From assembly GCF_011064825.1 (NCBI RefSeq), contig NZ_CP048751.1:1240001-1304000 (forward strand): a DNA stretch of 64,000 nucleotides, in the 5' to 3' direction. Origin of the DNA: Brevundimonas mediterranea. Lineage in GTDB: Bacteria; Pseudomonadota; Alphaproteobacteria; Caulobacterales; Caulobacteraceae. Below are positions 52,995 through 63,373 of this stretch, in pieces; the stretch's first letter is position 1; each line of letters begins with the position of its first letter. The notes below the pieces were generated by a model that had not been told where the DNA came from, did no database searches, and worked only from the letters and a program-made list of their open reading frames with translations. A program made the position numbers and the translations under genes.

Positions 52995-55061
52995 ATGACT
53001 GACGCCGCCGCTGCGCCCCAAAGCCCTGCCCAAAAGGGCCGGCTTGAACTGACCCTTCGCGCCCTTGTGCTGGGCTGCCTGCTGGCGGTGATCTTCACCG
53101 CCGCCAACACCTATCTGGGCCTGCTGGTCGGCCTGACCTTCGCCTCTGCCATTCCGGCGGCGGTCATATCGATGGCGGTGCTGCGCGCCTTCCGCACCTC
53201 GACCATCTGGGAGAACATGACCGTCCAGACCGTGGCCTCGGTCGGCGGGGCCATGAGTTCGATCATCTTCGTCCTGCCCGGCCTGGTGATGATCGGCTGG
53301 TGGCTGGAGTTTCCCTTCTGGCAGTCGGTGGCCATCTGTATCCTGGGCGGCGTGCTGGGGGTGACCTTCTCCATCCCGCTGCGCCGCGCCCTGGTGACCA
53401 ACGGCGGCCTGCCCTACCCCGAAGGCGTCGCCGCCGCCGAGGTGCTGAAGGTCGGCTCGCGCGGGGCCGAACAGACCGAGAGCGCGGTGCGCGAGAACAA
53501 ATCCGGTCTGTGGATCGTCGTCGCCGGCGCTGTCGTCTCGGCCGGCTACGCCCTGCTGGTCGCGGGTCGCGTCTTCGCCGGCGAGGCGGCGAAATTCTTC
53601 AAGCTGCCGGCCGCCCTGGGCGGCGGGGCCACCGGCATGGGTTTCGGCATGCAGTTCGCGCTTCTGGGCGCCGGCCATCTGATCGGCCTGACGGTGGGTC
53701 TGGCCCAGCTGTTCGGTCTGATCCTGGCCTGGGCCATCGCCGTGCCGATCCTGACCAGCCCCGACACCGTGGCCTGGCTGACGGCGCATGGGATCCCCTC
53801 CATCGCCGCCACCCTGCCCGCCGGCGCGCCGGCCGAGGAGCTGGCGGCGACCGTCTGGAGCCGTGAAGTCCGCTTCATGGGCGCCGGCGTCATCGGCGTC
53901 GCCGCCATCTGGACCCTGATCAAACTGGCCGGCCCCCTGGTCGGCGGCCTGACCTCGGCCCTGGCCGCCAACGCCAAACGCGCCCACGGCGAGGTGCTGG
54001 AACGGACCGAACAGGACCTGCCCATCAAGCTGGTCGGCGCGATTTCGGTCGCCTGCCTGGTCGGCATCGCCGGCCTGCTGGCCTGGTTCGCCCAGAGCGC
54101 CCCGGCCCTGGCGGGATCGACCCCGCTGCTGGTCATCGGCGGCCTGGTCTATGTCGTCCTGATCGGTTTCGCCGTCGCCGCCATCTGCGGCTATATGGCC
54201 GGCCTGATCGGCTCGTCGAACAGCCCGGTCTCGGGCGTCGGCATCCTGGCGGTCGTGATCGCCTCGCTGCTGATGCTGGGCGTCATGACGATCGCCGGCG
54301 TGCCGGCCGATCCGTCCATCATCGCCTTCGCCCTGATCGTGACCGCCGTGGTCTTCGCCGTCGCCGTCATCGCCAACGACAATCTTCAGGACCTGAAGAC
54401 CGGCCAGCTGGTCGAGGCCACGCCCTGGCGCCAGCAGGTCGCCCTGATCGTCGGCGTCGGCGCCGGCGCCATCGTCATTCCCCTGATCCTCAACCTGCTG
54501 AACCAGGCCTTCGGCTTCGAGGGCGGCCCGCCCGCCATTGTCGAGGGCGCCAAGACCCTGGCGGCGCCCCAGGCGACGTTGATCTCGGCCCTGGCGCGCG
54601 GCGTCATCGGCGGCGACCTGCGCTGGGACCTGATCGGCCTGGGCGCGGTGATCGGCGTGATCATCATCGTGCTGGACGCCGTCGTGTCCAGGGCTACCAA
54701 GGGCAGGGTCAAACTGCCGCCGCTCGCCGTCGGCATCGGCTTCTATCTGCCCGCCGCCGTCACGACCATGCTGGTCATCGGCGCCGTCTGCGGCTGGATC
54801 TACGACAAGGCCGTGTCCAGCACCCGTTACGCCGACGTGGCGCGCCGCATGGGGGTGCTGCTGGCCTCGGGCCTGATCGTGGGCGAGAGCCTGTTCGGCG
54901 TCTTCACCGCCGGGGTGATCGTGGCCACCCGCGACGACGCCCCCTTCGCCATGTTGCCGGACGGTTCGACCTGGCCGGCCATGCTGGCGGGGATCATCGG
55001 TTTCGCCGTCGCGGTGTTCGGCCTCTACGCCTGGACCCGCAGCCGCGCCCAGGCGGTGTGA
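52995..55061 (+). CDS. Oligopeptide transporter, OPT family
   Basis: Large membrane protein of 688 residues with about 14-16 helices. OPT features: NTYLGLLVGLTFASAIPAAV near the N-terminus, VQTVASVGGAMSS, and GGLPYPEGVAAAEVLK. It takes up oligopeptides or metal-peptide complexes, likely driven by protons. The ATG at 52995 lies 77 bases after the PAP2 gene. It is followed by repeat A copy 2. Confidence 0.92.
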   Translation: MTDAAAAPQSPAQKGRLELTLRALVLGCLLAVIFTAANTYLGLLVGLTFASAIPAAVISMAVLRAFRTSTIWENMTVQTVASVGGAMSSIIFVLPGLVMIGWWLEFPFWQSVAICILGGVLGVTFSIPLRRALVTNGGLPYPEGVAAAEVLKVGSRGAEQTESAVRENKSGLWIVVAGAVVSAGYALLVAGRVFAGEAAKFFKLPAALGGGATGMGFGMQFALLGAGHLIGLTVGLAQLFGLILAWAIAVPILTSPDTVAWLTAHGIPSIAATLPAGAPAEELAATVWSREVRFMGAGVIGVAAIWTLIKLAGPLVGGLTSALAANAKRAHGEVLERTEQDLPIKLVGAISVACLVGIAGLLAWFAQSAPALAGSTPLLVIGGLVYVVLIGFAVAAICGYMAGLIGSSNSPVSGVGILAVVIASLLMLGVMTIAGVPADPSIIAFALIVTAVVFAVAVIANDNLQDLKTGQLVEATPWRQQVALIVGVGAGAIVIPLILNLLNQAFGFEGGPPAIVEGAKTLAAPQATLISALARGVIGGDLRWDLIGLGAVIGVIIIVLDAVVSRATKGRVKLPPLAVGIGFYLPAAVTTMLVIGAVCGWIYDKAVSSTRYADVARRMGVLLASGLIVGESLFGVFTAGVIVATRDDAPFAMLPDGSTWPAMLAGIIGFAVAVFGLYAWTRSRAQAV

Positions 55062-55070
55062 CTCTGACAT

Positions 55071-55234
55071 TCTCCCTCCCCCTGCGGGGGAGGGGGGCGG
55101 AGGCGTAGCCGGAGCCGGGTGGGAAGGGCCGGGCGACACATCACAGACCTGACCTGATTCAGATCGGTGCGTCCGTGCCTGGCCGCCCCCACCCCGTCGC
55201 TGCGCGACGCCCCTCCCCCGCAGGGGGAGGGAGA
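55071..55234. repeat. Palindrome-ended intergenic repeat, family A copy 2
   Basis: Reverse-orientation copy of the element at 33901-34068. Both ends have the CCCTCCCCCTGCGGGGGAGG core, and its right 53 bases match the left 53 bases of copy 1. It sits exactly between the convergent OPT and ubiG stop codons. Confidence 0.85.
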
Positions 55235-55238
55235 ACCG

Positions 55239-56057
55239 CTAGGCCGTCCGCGTCGCCACCATCATATAGTTGATGCCCGCGTCGTCGCTCTGGCTCCAGC
55301 GGTCGGTCAGCGGGTCGTAGTTCAGGCCGTAAGGTCCCTCGACCGTCACAGCCTCCTGCGCCAGCATCGTCCGTATCTCGTCGGGCTTCAGGAACTGGCG
55401 CCAGTCGTGCGTCCCGGCCGGCACCCAGCGCAGGATGTATTCCGCCGCCACCTTGCCCAGGGCCAGCGACTTCAGCGTGCGGTTCAGGGTGGCGACCATC
55501 ATCACCCCGCCCGGCCGCACCAGGCGCGAACAGGCGCGCACGAAGGCTTCCGGATCGGCGACATGTTCGATCACCTCCATGGTCAGGACCACGTCGAACG
55601 GCCCCGCCCCCTCGGCCTCGATCTGTTCGACCGTGGCGGCGCGATAGGCGATGTCCAACCCGACCATCCCGGCGTGGGCGCGGGCCGTGCCGATATTCTC
55701 GGACGAGGCGTCGATGGCGGTGACGGAAAAACCCATCCGACGCATCGGCTCGGCGATCAGCCCGCCGCCGCAGCCGACGTCCAGAAGCGTCAGCCCCTCG
55801 AAGGGGCGACGCGCCTTGGGATCGCGGCCCAGCCGGGCGCACAGCTGTTCGCGGATCAGGGCCAGCCGGGCCGGATTGAACCGGTGCAACGGCGCGAACG
55901 GCCCGTGCGCATCCCACCACTCGGCCGCCTGGGCCGAAAACCGGGCGACGTCGGCCGGGTCGATCGATGCGCCAAATGCGCCCTCGGACGAATTTTGCGG
56001 AAAACCATGCCCTTCGCGGGGTAGGCGAGACGGTGCGGCGTCGCTAGAAGCGGTCAT
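55239..56057 (-). CDS. ubiG: Ubiquinone biosynthesis O-methyltransferase
   Basis: SAM-dependent methyltransferase of 272 residues that performs both O-methylations in ubiquinone synthesis. The SAM motif is [19 protein letters not shown], with the acidic post I residue in TAIDAS. The family-typical [19 protein letters not shown] and a [18 protein letters not shown] segment are present. ATG at 56057, divergent from lysC. Confidence 0.94.
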   Translation of the reverse strand: MTASSDAAPSRLPREGHGFPQNSSEGAFGASIDPADVARFSAQAAEWWDAHGPFAPLHRFNPARLALIREQLCARLGRDPKARRPFEGLTLLDVGCGGGLIAEPMRRMGFSVTAIDASSENIGTARAHAGMVGLDIAYRAATVEQIEAEGAGPFDVVLTMEVIEHVADPEAFVRACSRLVRPGGVMMVATLNRTLKSLALGKVAAEYILRWVPAGTHDWRQFLKPDEIRTMLAQEAVTVEGPYGLNYDPLTDRWSQSDDAGINYMMVATRTA

Positions 56058-56113
56058 GGCGCGAGGGATGAACCTTCGCGCCCTTTCACGCAAGCAGGGG
56101 GCGAAACGCCACG

Positions 56114-57403
56114 ATGACGCGGCCCGATTCTTCACGATCCGACACCACGCGACTGGTGATGAAGTTCGGCGGCACCTCGATGGGCGACCTCGAACGGATT
56201 CGGCGCGCGGCGCGAATCGTCGCCGCCGAGGCCGCGTCCGGCAAGAAGGTCGCCGTCGTCGTCTCCGCCATGGCCGGCAAGACCAACGAGCTGGTCGCCT
56301 GGACCGACGGCGCCGGCCCGGCCGCGGCGGGCCTGCCGCTCAGCGACGACGAATATGACGTGGTGGTCGCCTCGGGCGAACAGGTGACGGCCGGACTTCT
56401 GGCCCTGACCCTGCGCAACATGGGGCTGAACGCCCGGTCGTGGATGGGCTGGCAGGTGCCGATCATCACCGACGACGCCCACGCCCGCGCCCGCATCATC
56501 GACATCCCCGGCGAGAAACTGGGCGCCGCCCTCGACGCGGGCGAGATCGCCATCGTCCCCGGCTTCCAGGGCGTCACCCCCGACGGCAAGATCACCACCC
56601 TGGGCCGGGGCGGTTCCGACACCTCGGCCGTGGCCGTTGCGGCGGCCCTGTCCTGCCCCTGCGACATCTATACCGACGTGGACGGGGTCTATACGACCGA
56701 CCCGCGCATCGAGAGCCGCGCCCGGCGCCTGGCCAAGGTCTCCTATGAGGAGATGCTGGAAATGGCCTCATTGGGGGCCAAGGTGCTCCAGACCCGCTCG
56801 GTCGAACTCGCCATGGCCAAACAGGTGCCAGTGCGCGTCCTGTCCAGCTTCATCGAACCGGACGCGTCCGGCCAAATGCCCGACAAGGGCGGAACCCTGA
56901 TCTGCGACGAGGAGGAGATCTTGGAAAAGCGCATCGTGTCCGGTGTGACCATGAGCCGTGACGAGGCCCGCATCACCCTGCTGGGCCTGTCCGACCGCGT
57001 GGACGCCCCCGCCGACGTCTTCACCCGCCTGGCCGAGGCCAACGTCAATGTGGACATGATCGTCCAGAGCCAGTCGCGCACCGCCGGGGCGGTCAACCTG
57101 ACCTTCACGACCGGCCGTCGCGACGCCGTCCGCGCCGCCGACCTGATGAAGGCCGCCCAGTCCGAGATCGGCATCGAGGAAATCCGCGTCGACGAGGATG
57201 TCGCCAAGGTGTCCGTCGTCGGGGTCGGCATGCGCAGCCACGCCGGTGTGGCCCAGACCATGTTCAAGGCCCTGGCCGACAAGGGCGTCAAGTTCCAGGC
57301 CATCTCGACCTCAGAAATCAAGATCAGCGTCCTGATCGACGCGGCGTACGCCGAACTGGCCGTGCGCGCATTGCATTCGGCTTACGGGCTGGACGCGATA
57401 TAG
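56114..57403 (+). CDS. lysC: Aspartate kinase
   Basis: Protein of 429 residues that phosphorylates aspartate, the first step to lysine, threonine and methionine. The N-terminal [15 protein letters not shown] and the kinase core ([16 protein letters not shown]) are followed by two ACT domains (from about residue 270), which usually bind the feedback inhibitor. It is followed 41 bases later by ptsP, a neighbourhood conserved in alphaproteobacteria. Confidence 0.96.
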   Translation: MTRPDSSRSDTTRLVMKFGGTSMGDLERIRRAARIVAAEAASGKKVAVVVSAMAGKTNELVAWTDGAGPAAAGLPLSDDEYDVVVASGEQVTAGLLALTLRNMGLNARSWMGWQVPIITDDAHARARIIDIPGEKLGAALDAGEIAIVPGFQGVTPDGKITTLGRGGSDTSAVAVAAALSCPCDIYTDVDGVYTTDPRIESRARRLAKVSYEEMLEMASLGAKVLQTRSVELAMAKQVPVRVLSSFIEPDASGQMPDKGGTLICDEEEILEKRIVSGVTMSRDEARITLLGLSDRVDAPADVFTRLAEANVNVDMIVQSQSRTAGAVNLTFTTGRRDAVRAADLMKAAQSEIGIEEIRVDEDVAKVSVVGVGMRSHAGVAQTMFKALADKGVKFQAISTSEIKISVLIDAAYAELAVRALHSAYGLDAI

Positions 57404-57444
57404 GATGATTTGAACAGGCGCCTCGGCGCCGGAGCGCGGGAGCC

Positions 57445-59724
57445 ATGATGCCGGCAGGCGGCGCGATGACCAGAGGACCTCGGATCCTCCTGCGCCAGAT
57501 CCGCGAGGCTCTGGGCGGGGCCGGCGCGGGCGCGACCCCGGCGCAGGACCGCCTGAACATGGTGGTGCGGATCATCGCCCGGTCCATGGTCGCCGAGGTC
57601 TGCTCCATCTATCTGCGCCGCGCCTCGGGCGAGCTGGAGCTGTTCGCCACCGAGGGCCTGAACCCCGACGCCGTCCACAACACCCGCCTGCGTCCCGGCG
57701 AGGGTCTGGTCGGCGAGGTGGCCCGGATGGCCCAGCCGATCAGCCTGTCGGACGCGCCGTCGCATCCGTCCTTCTCCTACCGGCCGGAAACGGGCGAAGA
57801 CCCCTATCACGCCTTCCTCGGCGCCCCCCTGCTGCGTGGCGGCCGGGCCATCGGCGTCCTGGTCGTCCAGAACCGCACCGAGCGGCGCTATGACGAGGAG
57901 GAGGTCGAGGACATCCAGACCATCGCCATGGTCCTGTCCGAGACGGTGTCCTCCGGCGAACTGCTGGAACAGGACGAACTGCGCGACGTCGAACTGGCGC
58001 CCCACCGGCCCGAACGGCTGAAGGGCCAGAAGTTCGGCGACGGCCTGGCGGTCGGCCGGGTCGTCCTGCACGAAGCGCCCCTGCCGCCCGAGAAACTGCT
58101 GTCCGAAGACCCGGCGATGGAGGAGGCCCGGCTGAAGCTGGCCCTGGCCTCGCTGAAAACCGGCCTGGACGCCATGCTGGACAAGGGCCAGGGCCTGGCC
58201 GGACCCTCGTTCGAGGTGCTGGAGACCTATCGGATGTTCGCCGACGACCGGGGCTGGAACCGGTCGCTGGAAGAGGCCGTGCGCAACGGCCTGACCGCCG
58301 AGGCGGCGGTGGACCGGGTCCGGAACGAGCACCGCGCCCGCTTCGCCCAGGCGCGCGACCCCTATATCCGCGAACGGCTGCACGATTTCGAGGACCTGGC
58401 CAACCGGCTGCTGCGGGTGTTGGCGGGCGACAAGCCGGGTGAGCGCGAACTGCCGGACGACGCCATTCTCGTGGCGCGCAACCTGGGTCCGGCGGACCTG
58501 CTGGAATATCCGCGCGACAAGCTGAAGGGCCTGTTGCTGGAAGAAGGCTCGGCCGCCAGCCACGCCGCCATCGTCGCCCGCGCGCTGCAGATCCCGTGCG
58601 TCGGCCGCCTGATGGGCCTGCGCGACCGGCTGTCGGAAGGCGACGTCGTCATCGCCGATGGCGAGACCGGCGAGGCCTATCTGCGGCCCCGCCCCGATAT
58701 GATTGAGGCGGTCCAGTCGCGTATGGCCGTGCGCGACCAGCGCCAGGCCCAGTTCGCCCAATTGCGCGACACCCCCGCCGTGACCCTGGACGGCCAGCGC
58801 ATCACCCTGCTGACCAACGCCGGCCTGGCGGTGGACCTGGAGAATCTGAACGAGACGGGGGCGGAGGGCATCGGCCTGTTCCGCACCGAATTCCAGTTCA
58901 TGGTCTCGGACGAGCTGCCCCGGCTGAACGCCCAGACGGCCCTGTACAAGCTGGTGCTGGACGCCGCCGGCGACCGGCCCGTCACCTTCCGCACCCTGGA
59001 CATCGGCGGCGACAAGGTCCTGCCCTATCTGGAGGCCGAGCGGGAGGAGAACCCCGCCCTGGGCCGGCGCGCCATCCGCCTGGGCCTGGACCGGCCGTCT
59101 TTGTTACGGATGCAACTTCGGGCCCTGCTGACGGCGGCGGCGGGTCGCGAGCTGCGCGTCATGTTCCCGATGATCGCCACGGTGGACGAGTTCCGCGCCG
59201 CGCGCGAACTGGTCGACGTCGAATGCGCCTGGGCCAAGCGGCGCGGCCGCGCCCTGCCCGCCCTGCTGCGCGTCGGGGCCATGGTCGAATGCCCGTCGCT
59301 GCTGTGGCACCTCGACGCGCTTCTGCCCCTGACCGACTTCGTCTCGATCGGGACCAACGACCTGTTCCAGTACATGTACGCCGCCGACCGGACCAATCCC
59401 CTGGTCTCGGACCGCTACGATCCCCTGTCGCCCCCGACCCTGCGCGCCCTGCAGACGATCCAGAAGGCCTGCGCCGACACCGGCACCCCGGTCTCGATCT
59501 GCGGCGAACTGGCGGGCCGGCCGCTGGAGGCCTTCGCCCTGATCACCCTGGGCTTCACCCGCCTGTCGGCCCCGGCCGGCGGCGTCGGCCCGGTCAAGCG
59601 GATGATCCTGTCCGCGGACCTGACGGCGGCGCGCCGGGGCCTGAACAATCTGCTGAATCTCTCGACCGGCTCGGTGCGCAACGAGATCGAATCCCTGGCG
59701 CGGAAGTTGAACATCGCCGTCTGA
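57445..59724 (+). CDS. ptsP: Phosphoenolpyruvate-protein phosphotransferase, nitrogen-type EI
   Basis: Enzyme I-Ntr of 759 residues. The N-terminal GAF domain (about 20-160) marks the nitrogen PTS type. The phosphorylated histidine is H373 in GSAASHAAIVAR, and the PEP-binding TIM barrel contains the active cysteine C686 in SICGELAGRP. It starts the PTS-Ntr relay (to NPr and EIIA-Ntr), which in Caulobacter links glutamine level to (p)ppGpp. ATG at 57445. Confidence 0.95.
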   Translation: MMPAGGAMTRGPRILLRQIREALGGAGAGATPAQDRLNMVVRIIARSMVAEVCSIYLRRASGELELFATEGLNPDAVHNTRLRPGEGLVGEVARMAQPISLSDAPSHPSFSYRPETGEDPYHAFLGAPLLRGGRAIGVLVVQNRTERRYDEEEVEDIQTIAMVLSETVSSGELLEQDELRDVELAPHRPERLKGQKFGDGLAVGRVVLHEAPLPPEKLLSEDPAMEEARLKLALASLKTGLDAMLDKGQGLAGPSFEVLETYRMFADDRGWNRSLEEAVRNGLTAEAAVDRVRNEHRARFAQARDPYIRERLHDFEDLANRLLRVLAGDKPGERELPDDAILVARNLGPADLLEYPRDKLKGLLLEEGSAASHAAIVARALQIPCVGRLMGLRDRLSEGDVVIADGETGEAYLRPRPDMIEAVQSRMAVRDQRQAQFAQLRDTPAVTLDGQRITLLTNAGLAVDLENLNETGAEGIGLFRTEFQFMVSDELPRLNAQTALYKLVLDAAGDRPVTFRTLDIGGDKVLPYLEAEREENPALGRRAIRLGLDRPSLLRMQLRALLTAAAGRELRVMFPMIATVDEFRAARELVDVECAWAKRRGRALPALLRVGAMVECPSLLWHLDALLPLTDFVSIGTNDLFQYMYAADRTNPLVSDRYDPLSPPTLRALQTIQKACADTGTPVSICGELAGRPLEAFALITLGFTRLSAPAGGVGPVKRMILSADLTAARRGLNNLLNLSTGSVRNEIESLARKLNIAV

Positions 59725-59781
59725 GAGTCTTCGCGCGCGTTCCGTTTTGGGAATCGCCGTTGATGGGGCGGGCATTATGGT

Positions 59782-59790
59782 TTATCCACA
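59782..59790 (+). promoter_or_regulatory. Perfect DnaA box before rodZ
   Basis: TTATCCACA, an exact match to the DnaA consensus. It lies in a stretch (59725-59908) whose frame stays open but whose third-base GC is clearly lower than in the rodZ body, so it is probably a 5' leader rather than protein. DnaA control of rodZ is inferred. Confidence 0.4.
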
Positions 59791-59908
59791 GGACGCATCA
59801 GGACTGCCTCCGGGGGGAGGCGAGTCCAGTCACGAAGACATGCTACCGGACGGGTCCGTTTCGAGTACGGAGCGGCTTCAAGCCGTTCCGAGTGTGGGGT
59901 CAGGCGTC

Positions 59909-60994
59909 ATGGCGCTGGATGCGGGGCAAGCCCCCGACGAGTTCAAGGCTCATCCTGATTGGAAGGACATTGCGCCCTCCATCGCAGAGTCCGTGACTCT
60001 GGGCGACGGCCTGCGCCGGGCGCGCGAGTCGTCCGGCAAGTCCCTGGCGGATCTGTCCGCCGAAACCAAGGTCCATTCGCGGTTCCTGACCGCTCTGGAG
60101 CAGAACGACTGGTCCTCCCTGCCCTCTCGGGTTTTCGCCATCGGCTATGTGCGTGGCTATGCGGCCGCCCTGGGCCTCGACGAGCAATTGGCCGTCGAAC
60201 GGTTCAAGCGCGACAGCCCCGACACCTCGGCTCCGTTGAAAGCGCCCATCGGCATCGCCTTTGAGGATGTGAAACGCTATTCGCCGCGCATCATCGCGGT
60301 CGTCGCCGTGGCCGCCCTCGCCATCGTCGGATGGAATGTCTTCCAGCGCATCAATCTGATGAAGGCGCCCCGCGCCTCCGACATCGCCGCCGTGCCCGAG
60401 AGCTGGACCCTGGGAGACGTGCCCGGTCAGAACGGTCTGATCGACCTCAGCGCGCCCCGCGCCGCACCGCTGGACCAGACCACGCCGGCCCTCTACATCA
60501 CGCCCGGCCTGGAGGCCCAGCTGACCGGGATCGATCCCAATGATCCTGCGGTGCTGGCGGCGACGGCGGCGGCCAACAACGCCCCCGTGCAAAAGGCCTT
60601 CAACCCACGCGGCGCCGTCTATGGCGCCCCCGCCACCGCCTCCCAGGTGGTGATCCAGGCCAAGAAGGCCGGCGCCCTGGTCGTTCGGCTGGGGGACGGT
60701 CAGGCCCTGTTCGCCCGCCAGATGGCCGCCGGCGAGGCCTGGCGCGCGCCGATGGGCGTCAGCGCCACCATCGATGTATCGGATCCGGCGGCCTTTGACG
60801 TCTATCTGAACGGCGAACACGGCGGCATCCTGCCGGCTGTCCTGACGCCCCTGGCCCAGTTGAACAGCCGCGCAGAACAGGCCGCCCGCCAGGTGGCGGA
60901 GGACCAGGCCCGCCGCGTGGCGCAGGCTCAGGCCGTGCGGGCGGCCCAACAAGCCGCTCAACCCGCCCCTCCCCCCGTCGCGGCGACAAACTGA
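59909..60994 (+). CDS. rodZ: RodZ-like HTH/DUF4115 protein
   Basis: Protein of 361 residues from this start. A RodZ-type helix-turn-helix ([23 protein letters not shown] and [18 protein letters not shown]) is followed by a membrane helix ([19 protein letters not shown]). A Pro-rich linker leads to a C-terminal DUF4115 beta domain, then an Ala/Gln-rich tail. RodZ links MreB to the cell-wall machinery. The start at 59909 is preferred by codon use; ATGs at 59777 and 59840 in the same frame are alternatives. ispG follows 49 bases later. Confidence 0.85.
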   Translation: MALDAGQAPDEFKAHPDWKDIAPSIAESVTLGDGLRRARESSGKSLADLSAETKVHSRFLTALEQNDWSSLPSRVFAIGYVRGYAAALGLDEQLAVERFKRDSPDTSAPLKAPIGIAFEDVKRYSPRIIAVVAVAALAIVGWNVFQRINLMKAPRASDIAAVPESWTLGDVPGQNGLIDLSAPRAAPLDQTTPALYITPGLEAQLTGIDPNDPAVLAATAAANNAPVQKAFNPRGAVYGAPATASQVVIQAKKAGALVVRLGDGQALFARQMAAGEAWRAPMGVSATIDVSDPAAFDVYLNGEHGGILPAVLTPLAQLNSRAEQAARQVAEDQARRVAQAQAVRAAQQAAQPAPPPVAATN

Positions 60995-61043
60995 TCGTCG
61001 CCCCCGTGGCCCTGACGCCGTCTTCGGCCTATATGAGCCCGTG

Positions 61044-62180
61044 ATGAGCGACCACACCCACGTCCGACCCTGGCGCCATATCGAGCGCCGCAAGAGCCGC
61101 CAGATCCGCGTGGGCTCCGTCCTCGTGGGCGGCGACGCCCCGATCAGCGTGCAGTCGATGACCAATACGCCGACGTCCGACGCGGCGGCGACGATCGACC
61201 AGATCCGTCAGCTGGAAGAGGCCGGCGCCGACATCGTCCGCGTCTCCTGCCCCGACGTGGAATCGACCGAGGCCTTCAAGACCATCGCCCGCGAGGCCAA
61301 GGTCCCCTTGGTCGCCGACATTCATTTCCACTACAAGCGCGGCATCGAGGCGGCCCAGGCGGGCGCCGCCTGCCTGCGGATCAATCCGGGCAATATCGGC
61401 AGTCCCGACCGCGTCCGCGACGTGATCCAGGCCGCCAAGGACCACGGCTGTTCGATGCGGATCGGCGTCAACGCCGGCTCGCTGGAAAAGGAGCTGCTGG
61501 AGAAGTACGGCGAGCCCTGCCCCGACGCCATGGTCGAGAGCGCCCTGAACCACGCCCGCATCCTGCAGGACCACGACTTCCACGAGTTCAAGATCTCGGT
61601 GAAGGCGTCCGACCCCTTCCTGACCGTCGCCGCCTATCAGCAGTTGGCCGATGCCATCGACTGCCCTCTGCACCTGGGCGTGACCGAGGCGGGGCCGCTG
61701 CGCACCGGCACGATCAAATCGGCCATCGGCATGGGCTCGATGCTGTGGGCCGGCATCGGCGACACCATCCGCGTGTCGCTGGCCGCCGATCCGGTCGAGG
61801 AGATCAAGGTCGGCTTCGACATCCTGAAGTCGCTGGGCCTGCGCCATCGGGGCGTCAACATCATCGCCTGTCCGTCGTGCGCGCGTCAGGGCTTCAACGT
61901 CATCGAGACCGTGACCCTGCTGGAAGAGAAACTGGCCCATATCTCGACGCCGATGAGCCTGTCGGTGATCGGCTGCGTCGTGAACGGCCCGGGCGAGGCC
62001 CTCTATACCGACATCGGCTTCACCGGCGGCGGCAAGGGGGCGGGCATGATCTATCTGAACGGCAAGATCGCCCACAAACAGGCCAACGACGGCATGATCG
62101 ACCATATCGTCGACCTGGTCGAGCAGAAGGCCGCCGAACTGGACGCGGCCCGGGCGGCGGAGCTTCAGGCGGCGGAATAG
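61044..62180 (+). CDS. ispG: 4-hydroxy-3-methylbut-2-enyl diphosphate synthase
   Basis: MEP-pathway enzyme of 378 residues with a [4Fe-4S] cluster. Cluster ligands are C276 and C279 (CPSC), C311 ([10 protein letters not shown]) and E318, the same spacing as in E. coli IspG. The TIM-barrel starts [15 protein letters not shown]. It converts MEcPP to HMBPP for isoprenoid synthesis, feeding ubiquinone and undecaprenol. An ATG at 61044 is used; a GTG directly before it is possible. Confidence 0.97.
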   Translation: MSDHTHVRPWRHIERRKSRQIRVGSVLVGGDAPISVQSMTNTPTSDAAATIDQIRQLEEAGADIVRVSCPDVESTEAFKTIAREAKVPLVADIHFHYKRGIEAAQAGAACLRINPGNIGSPDRVRDVIQAAKDHGCSMRIGVNAGSLEKELLEKYGEPCPDAMVESALNHARILQDHDFHEFKISVKASDPFLTVAAYQQLADAIDCPLHLGVTEAGPLRTGTIKSAIGMGSMLWAGIGDTIRVSLAADPVEEIKVGFDILKSLGLRHRGVNIIACPSCARQGFNVIETVTLLEEKLAHISTPMSLSVIGCVVNGPGEALYTDIGFTGGGKGAGMIYLNGKIAHKQANDGMIDHIVDLVEQKAAELDAARAAELQAAE

Positions 62181-62309
62181 ACCCGCCCCTCGAGGTTGCA
62201 CAAGGTTTGATGAAATTCACGCCTGAGTGATTGACCGATCGTGTCGGAAGTGCAACCTCTGCCGTTGGTTCGCCTGGGGAGGCTGAACCTTAATCCACTG
62301 AGGGGCCTT

Positions 62310-62786
62310 ATGATTTCCAAAAATTCCGCACGTTTCGGCGTGCGCTTGCTCATGCTTGCCGGCGTGGCGATGTCGCTGCCCGCCTGCGCCACCGTGACGC
62401 GTGGCTCCAGTCAGCAATTCTCCGTCCAGAGCACCCCGCCCGGCGCCCAGGTCAGCACGTCGAACGGCTTCGAATGCCAGGCGACGCCCTGCACCTTCCG
62501 CATGTCGCGCAAGGACGCCTTCCGCATCACCGTGTCCAAGGACGGCTACGTCGCCCAGACCCATGACATCACCAGCAGCGTCTCCGGCGCGGGCGGCACG
62601 GCCATGGCCGGCAACATCCTGATCGGCGGCATCATCGGCGGGGCGATCGACGCCACCTCCGGCGCCATGAATGATCTGAAGCCCAATCCGCTGATCGTGA
62701 CCCTGCGCACCCCGGCCGAAGAAGCGGCCGCAGCCCAGGCCCCCGTCGCGACGCCGCCCGCCGCAGCCGCAGCCGGAGGCGAATAA
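62310..62786 (+). CDS. PEGA-like lipoprotein with glycine-zipper segment
   Basis: Protein of 158 residues with a lipobox LPAC. A PEGA-like domain follows (VQSTPPGAQVSTSNGFECQATPCTF), then a hydrophobic Gly-rich segment (AGNILIGGIIGGAIDATSG) and a Pro/Ala tail. PEGA proteins are surface or periplasmic. The ATG at 62310 has GAGGGG upstream. Its stop overlaps the next ATG by one base (TAATG), so the two lipoprotein genes are coupled. Confidence 0.8.
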   Translation: MISKNSARFGVRLLMLAGVAMSLPACATVTRGSSQQFSVQSTPPGAQVSTSNGFECQATPCTFRMSRKDAFRITVSKDGYVAQTHDITSSVSGAGGTAMAGNILIGGIIGGAIDATSGAMNDLKPNPLIVTLRTPAEEAAAAQAPVATPPAAAAAGGE

Positions 62787-63316
62787 TGATCCGTCGTCTC
62801 GCCGCCGCCGCCGCTCTGGGCGCCCTGATGGGCGTCGCGGCCTGCGCCAGCCCGTCCAACCCCGCGCTCATGACCTTGCCGGCGACATCGGGCCTCACGG
62901 CGGCGCCCGGCGATCTCGGCTATCGGTCGGTGACGACAGTCACGGTTTCCGGCGGCCAGAACACCAATCCGATGTGGACCTCCGAGGTTTCGAATGCGGA
63001 CTTCAAGACCGCGCTGGAAGGCTCGTTGACGGCCGCCGGCTATATGGGGACCGAAGGTCAGCCCATGACGGTCTCCGCATCCTTGATCGACCTGAAACAG
63101 CCGATGGCCGGCTTTGACATGTCTGTGACCAGCCAGGTTCGCTATACCGTAATGCGAGCCGACCGTTCCGTCTTCGACGAAACGGTGGCGGCGACCGGCA
63201 CAGCGACCATGGGTCAGGCCTTCATGGGCGTGGAACGTCTTCGGATGGCCAACGAAGCCTCGATCCGCGAAAACATCAAGGAATTCCTGACCCGCTTCCG
63301 CGCCCGCGCGCGCTGA
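62786..63316 (+). CDS. Lipoprotein of unknown function
   Basis: Protein of 176 residues with a lipoprotein signal ending AAC. The mature part looks beta-rich with DFKTALEGSLTAAGYMG and a C-terminal amphipathic helix (ASIRENIKEFLTRFRARAR). No domain is recognized with confidence. It is coupled to the preceding lipoprotein gene and followed by a terminator. Confidence 0.78.
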   Translation: MIRRLAAAAALGALMGVAACASPSNPALMTLPATSGLTAAPGDLGYRSVTTVTVSGGQNTNPMWTSEVSNADFKTALEGSLTAAGYMGTEGQPMTVSASLIDLKQPMAGFDMSVTSQVRYTVMRADRSVFDETVAATGTATMGQAFMGVERLRMANEASIRENIKEFLTRFRARAR

Positions 63317-63336
63317 TCGGATCAAAGGACGACCAC

Positions 63337-63369
63337 GGCGACGGCGGGCCGCGACCCGCCGTCGCCTTT
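63337..63369 (+). terminator. Hairpin terminator after the lipoprotein pair
   Basis: A 12-pair perfect stem (63337-63348 with 63355-63366), loop of six bases, then TTTCGTCTC. The T-tract is short. On the opposite strand, after the TSUP gene, there is no T-rich tail. Confidence 0.7.
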
Positions 63370-63373
63370 CGTC

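Noticed and set aside
52962..55139. Open frame of 725 codons opposite the OPT transporter
   Set aside because: Highly repetitive Gln/Asp/Gly composition produced by reading the membrane-helix codons backwards.
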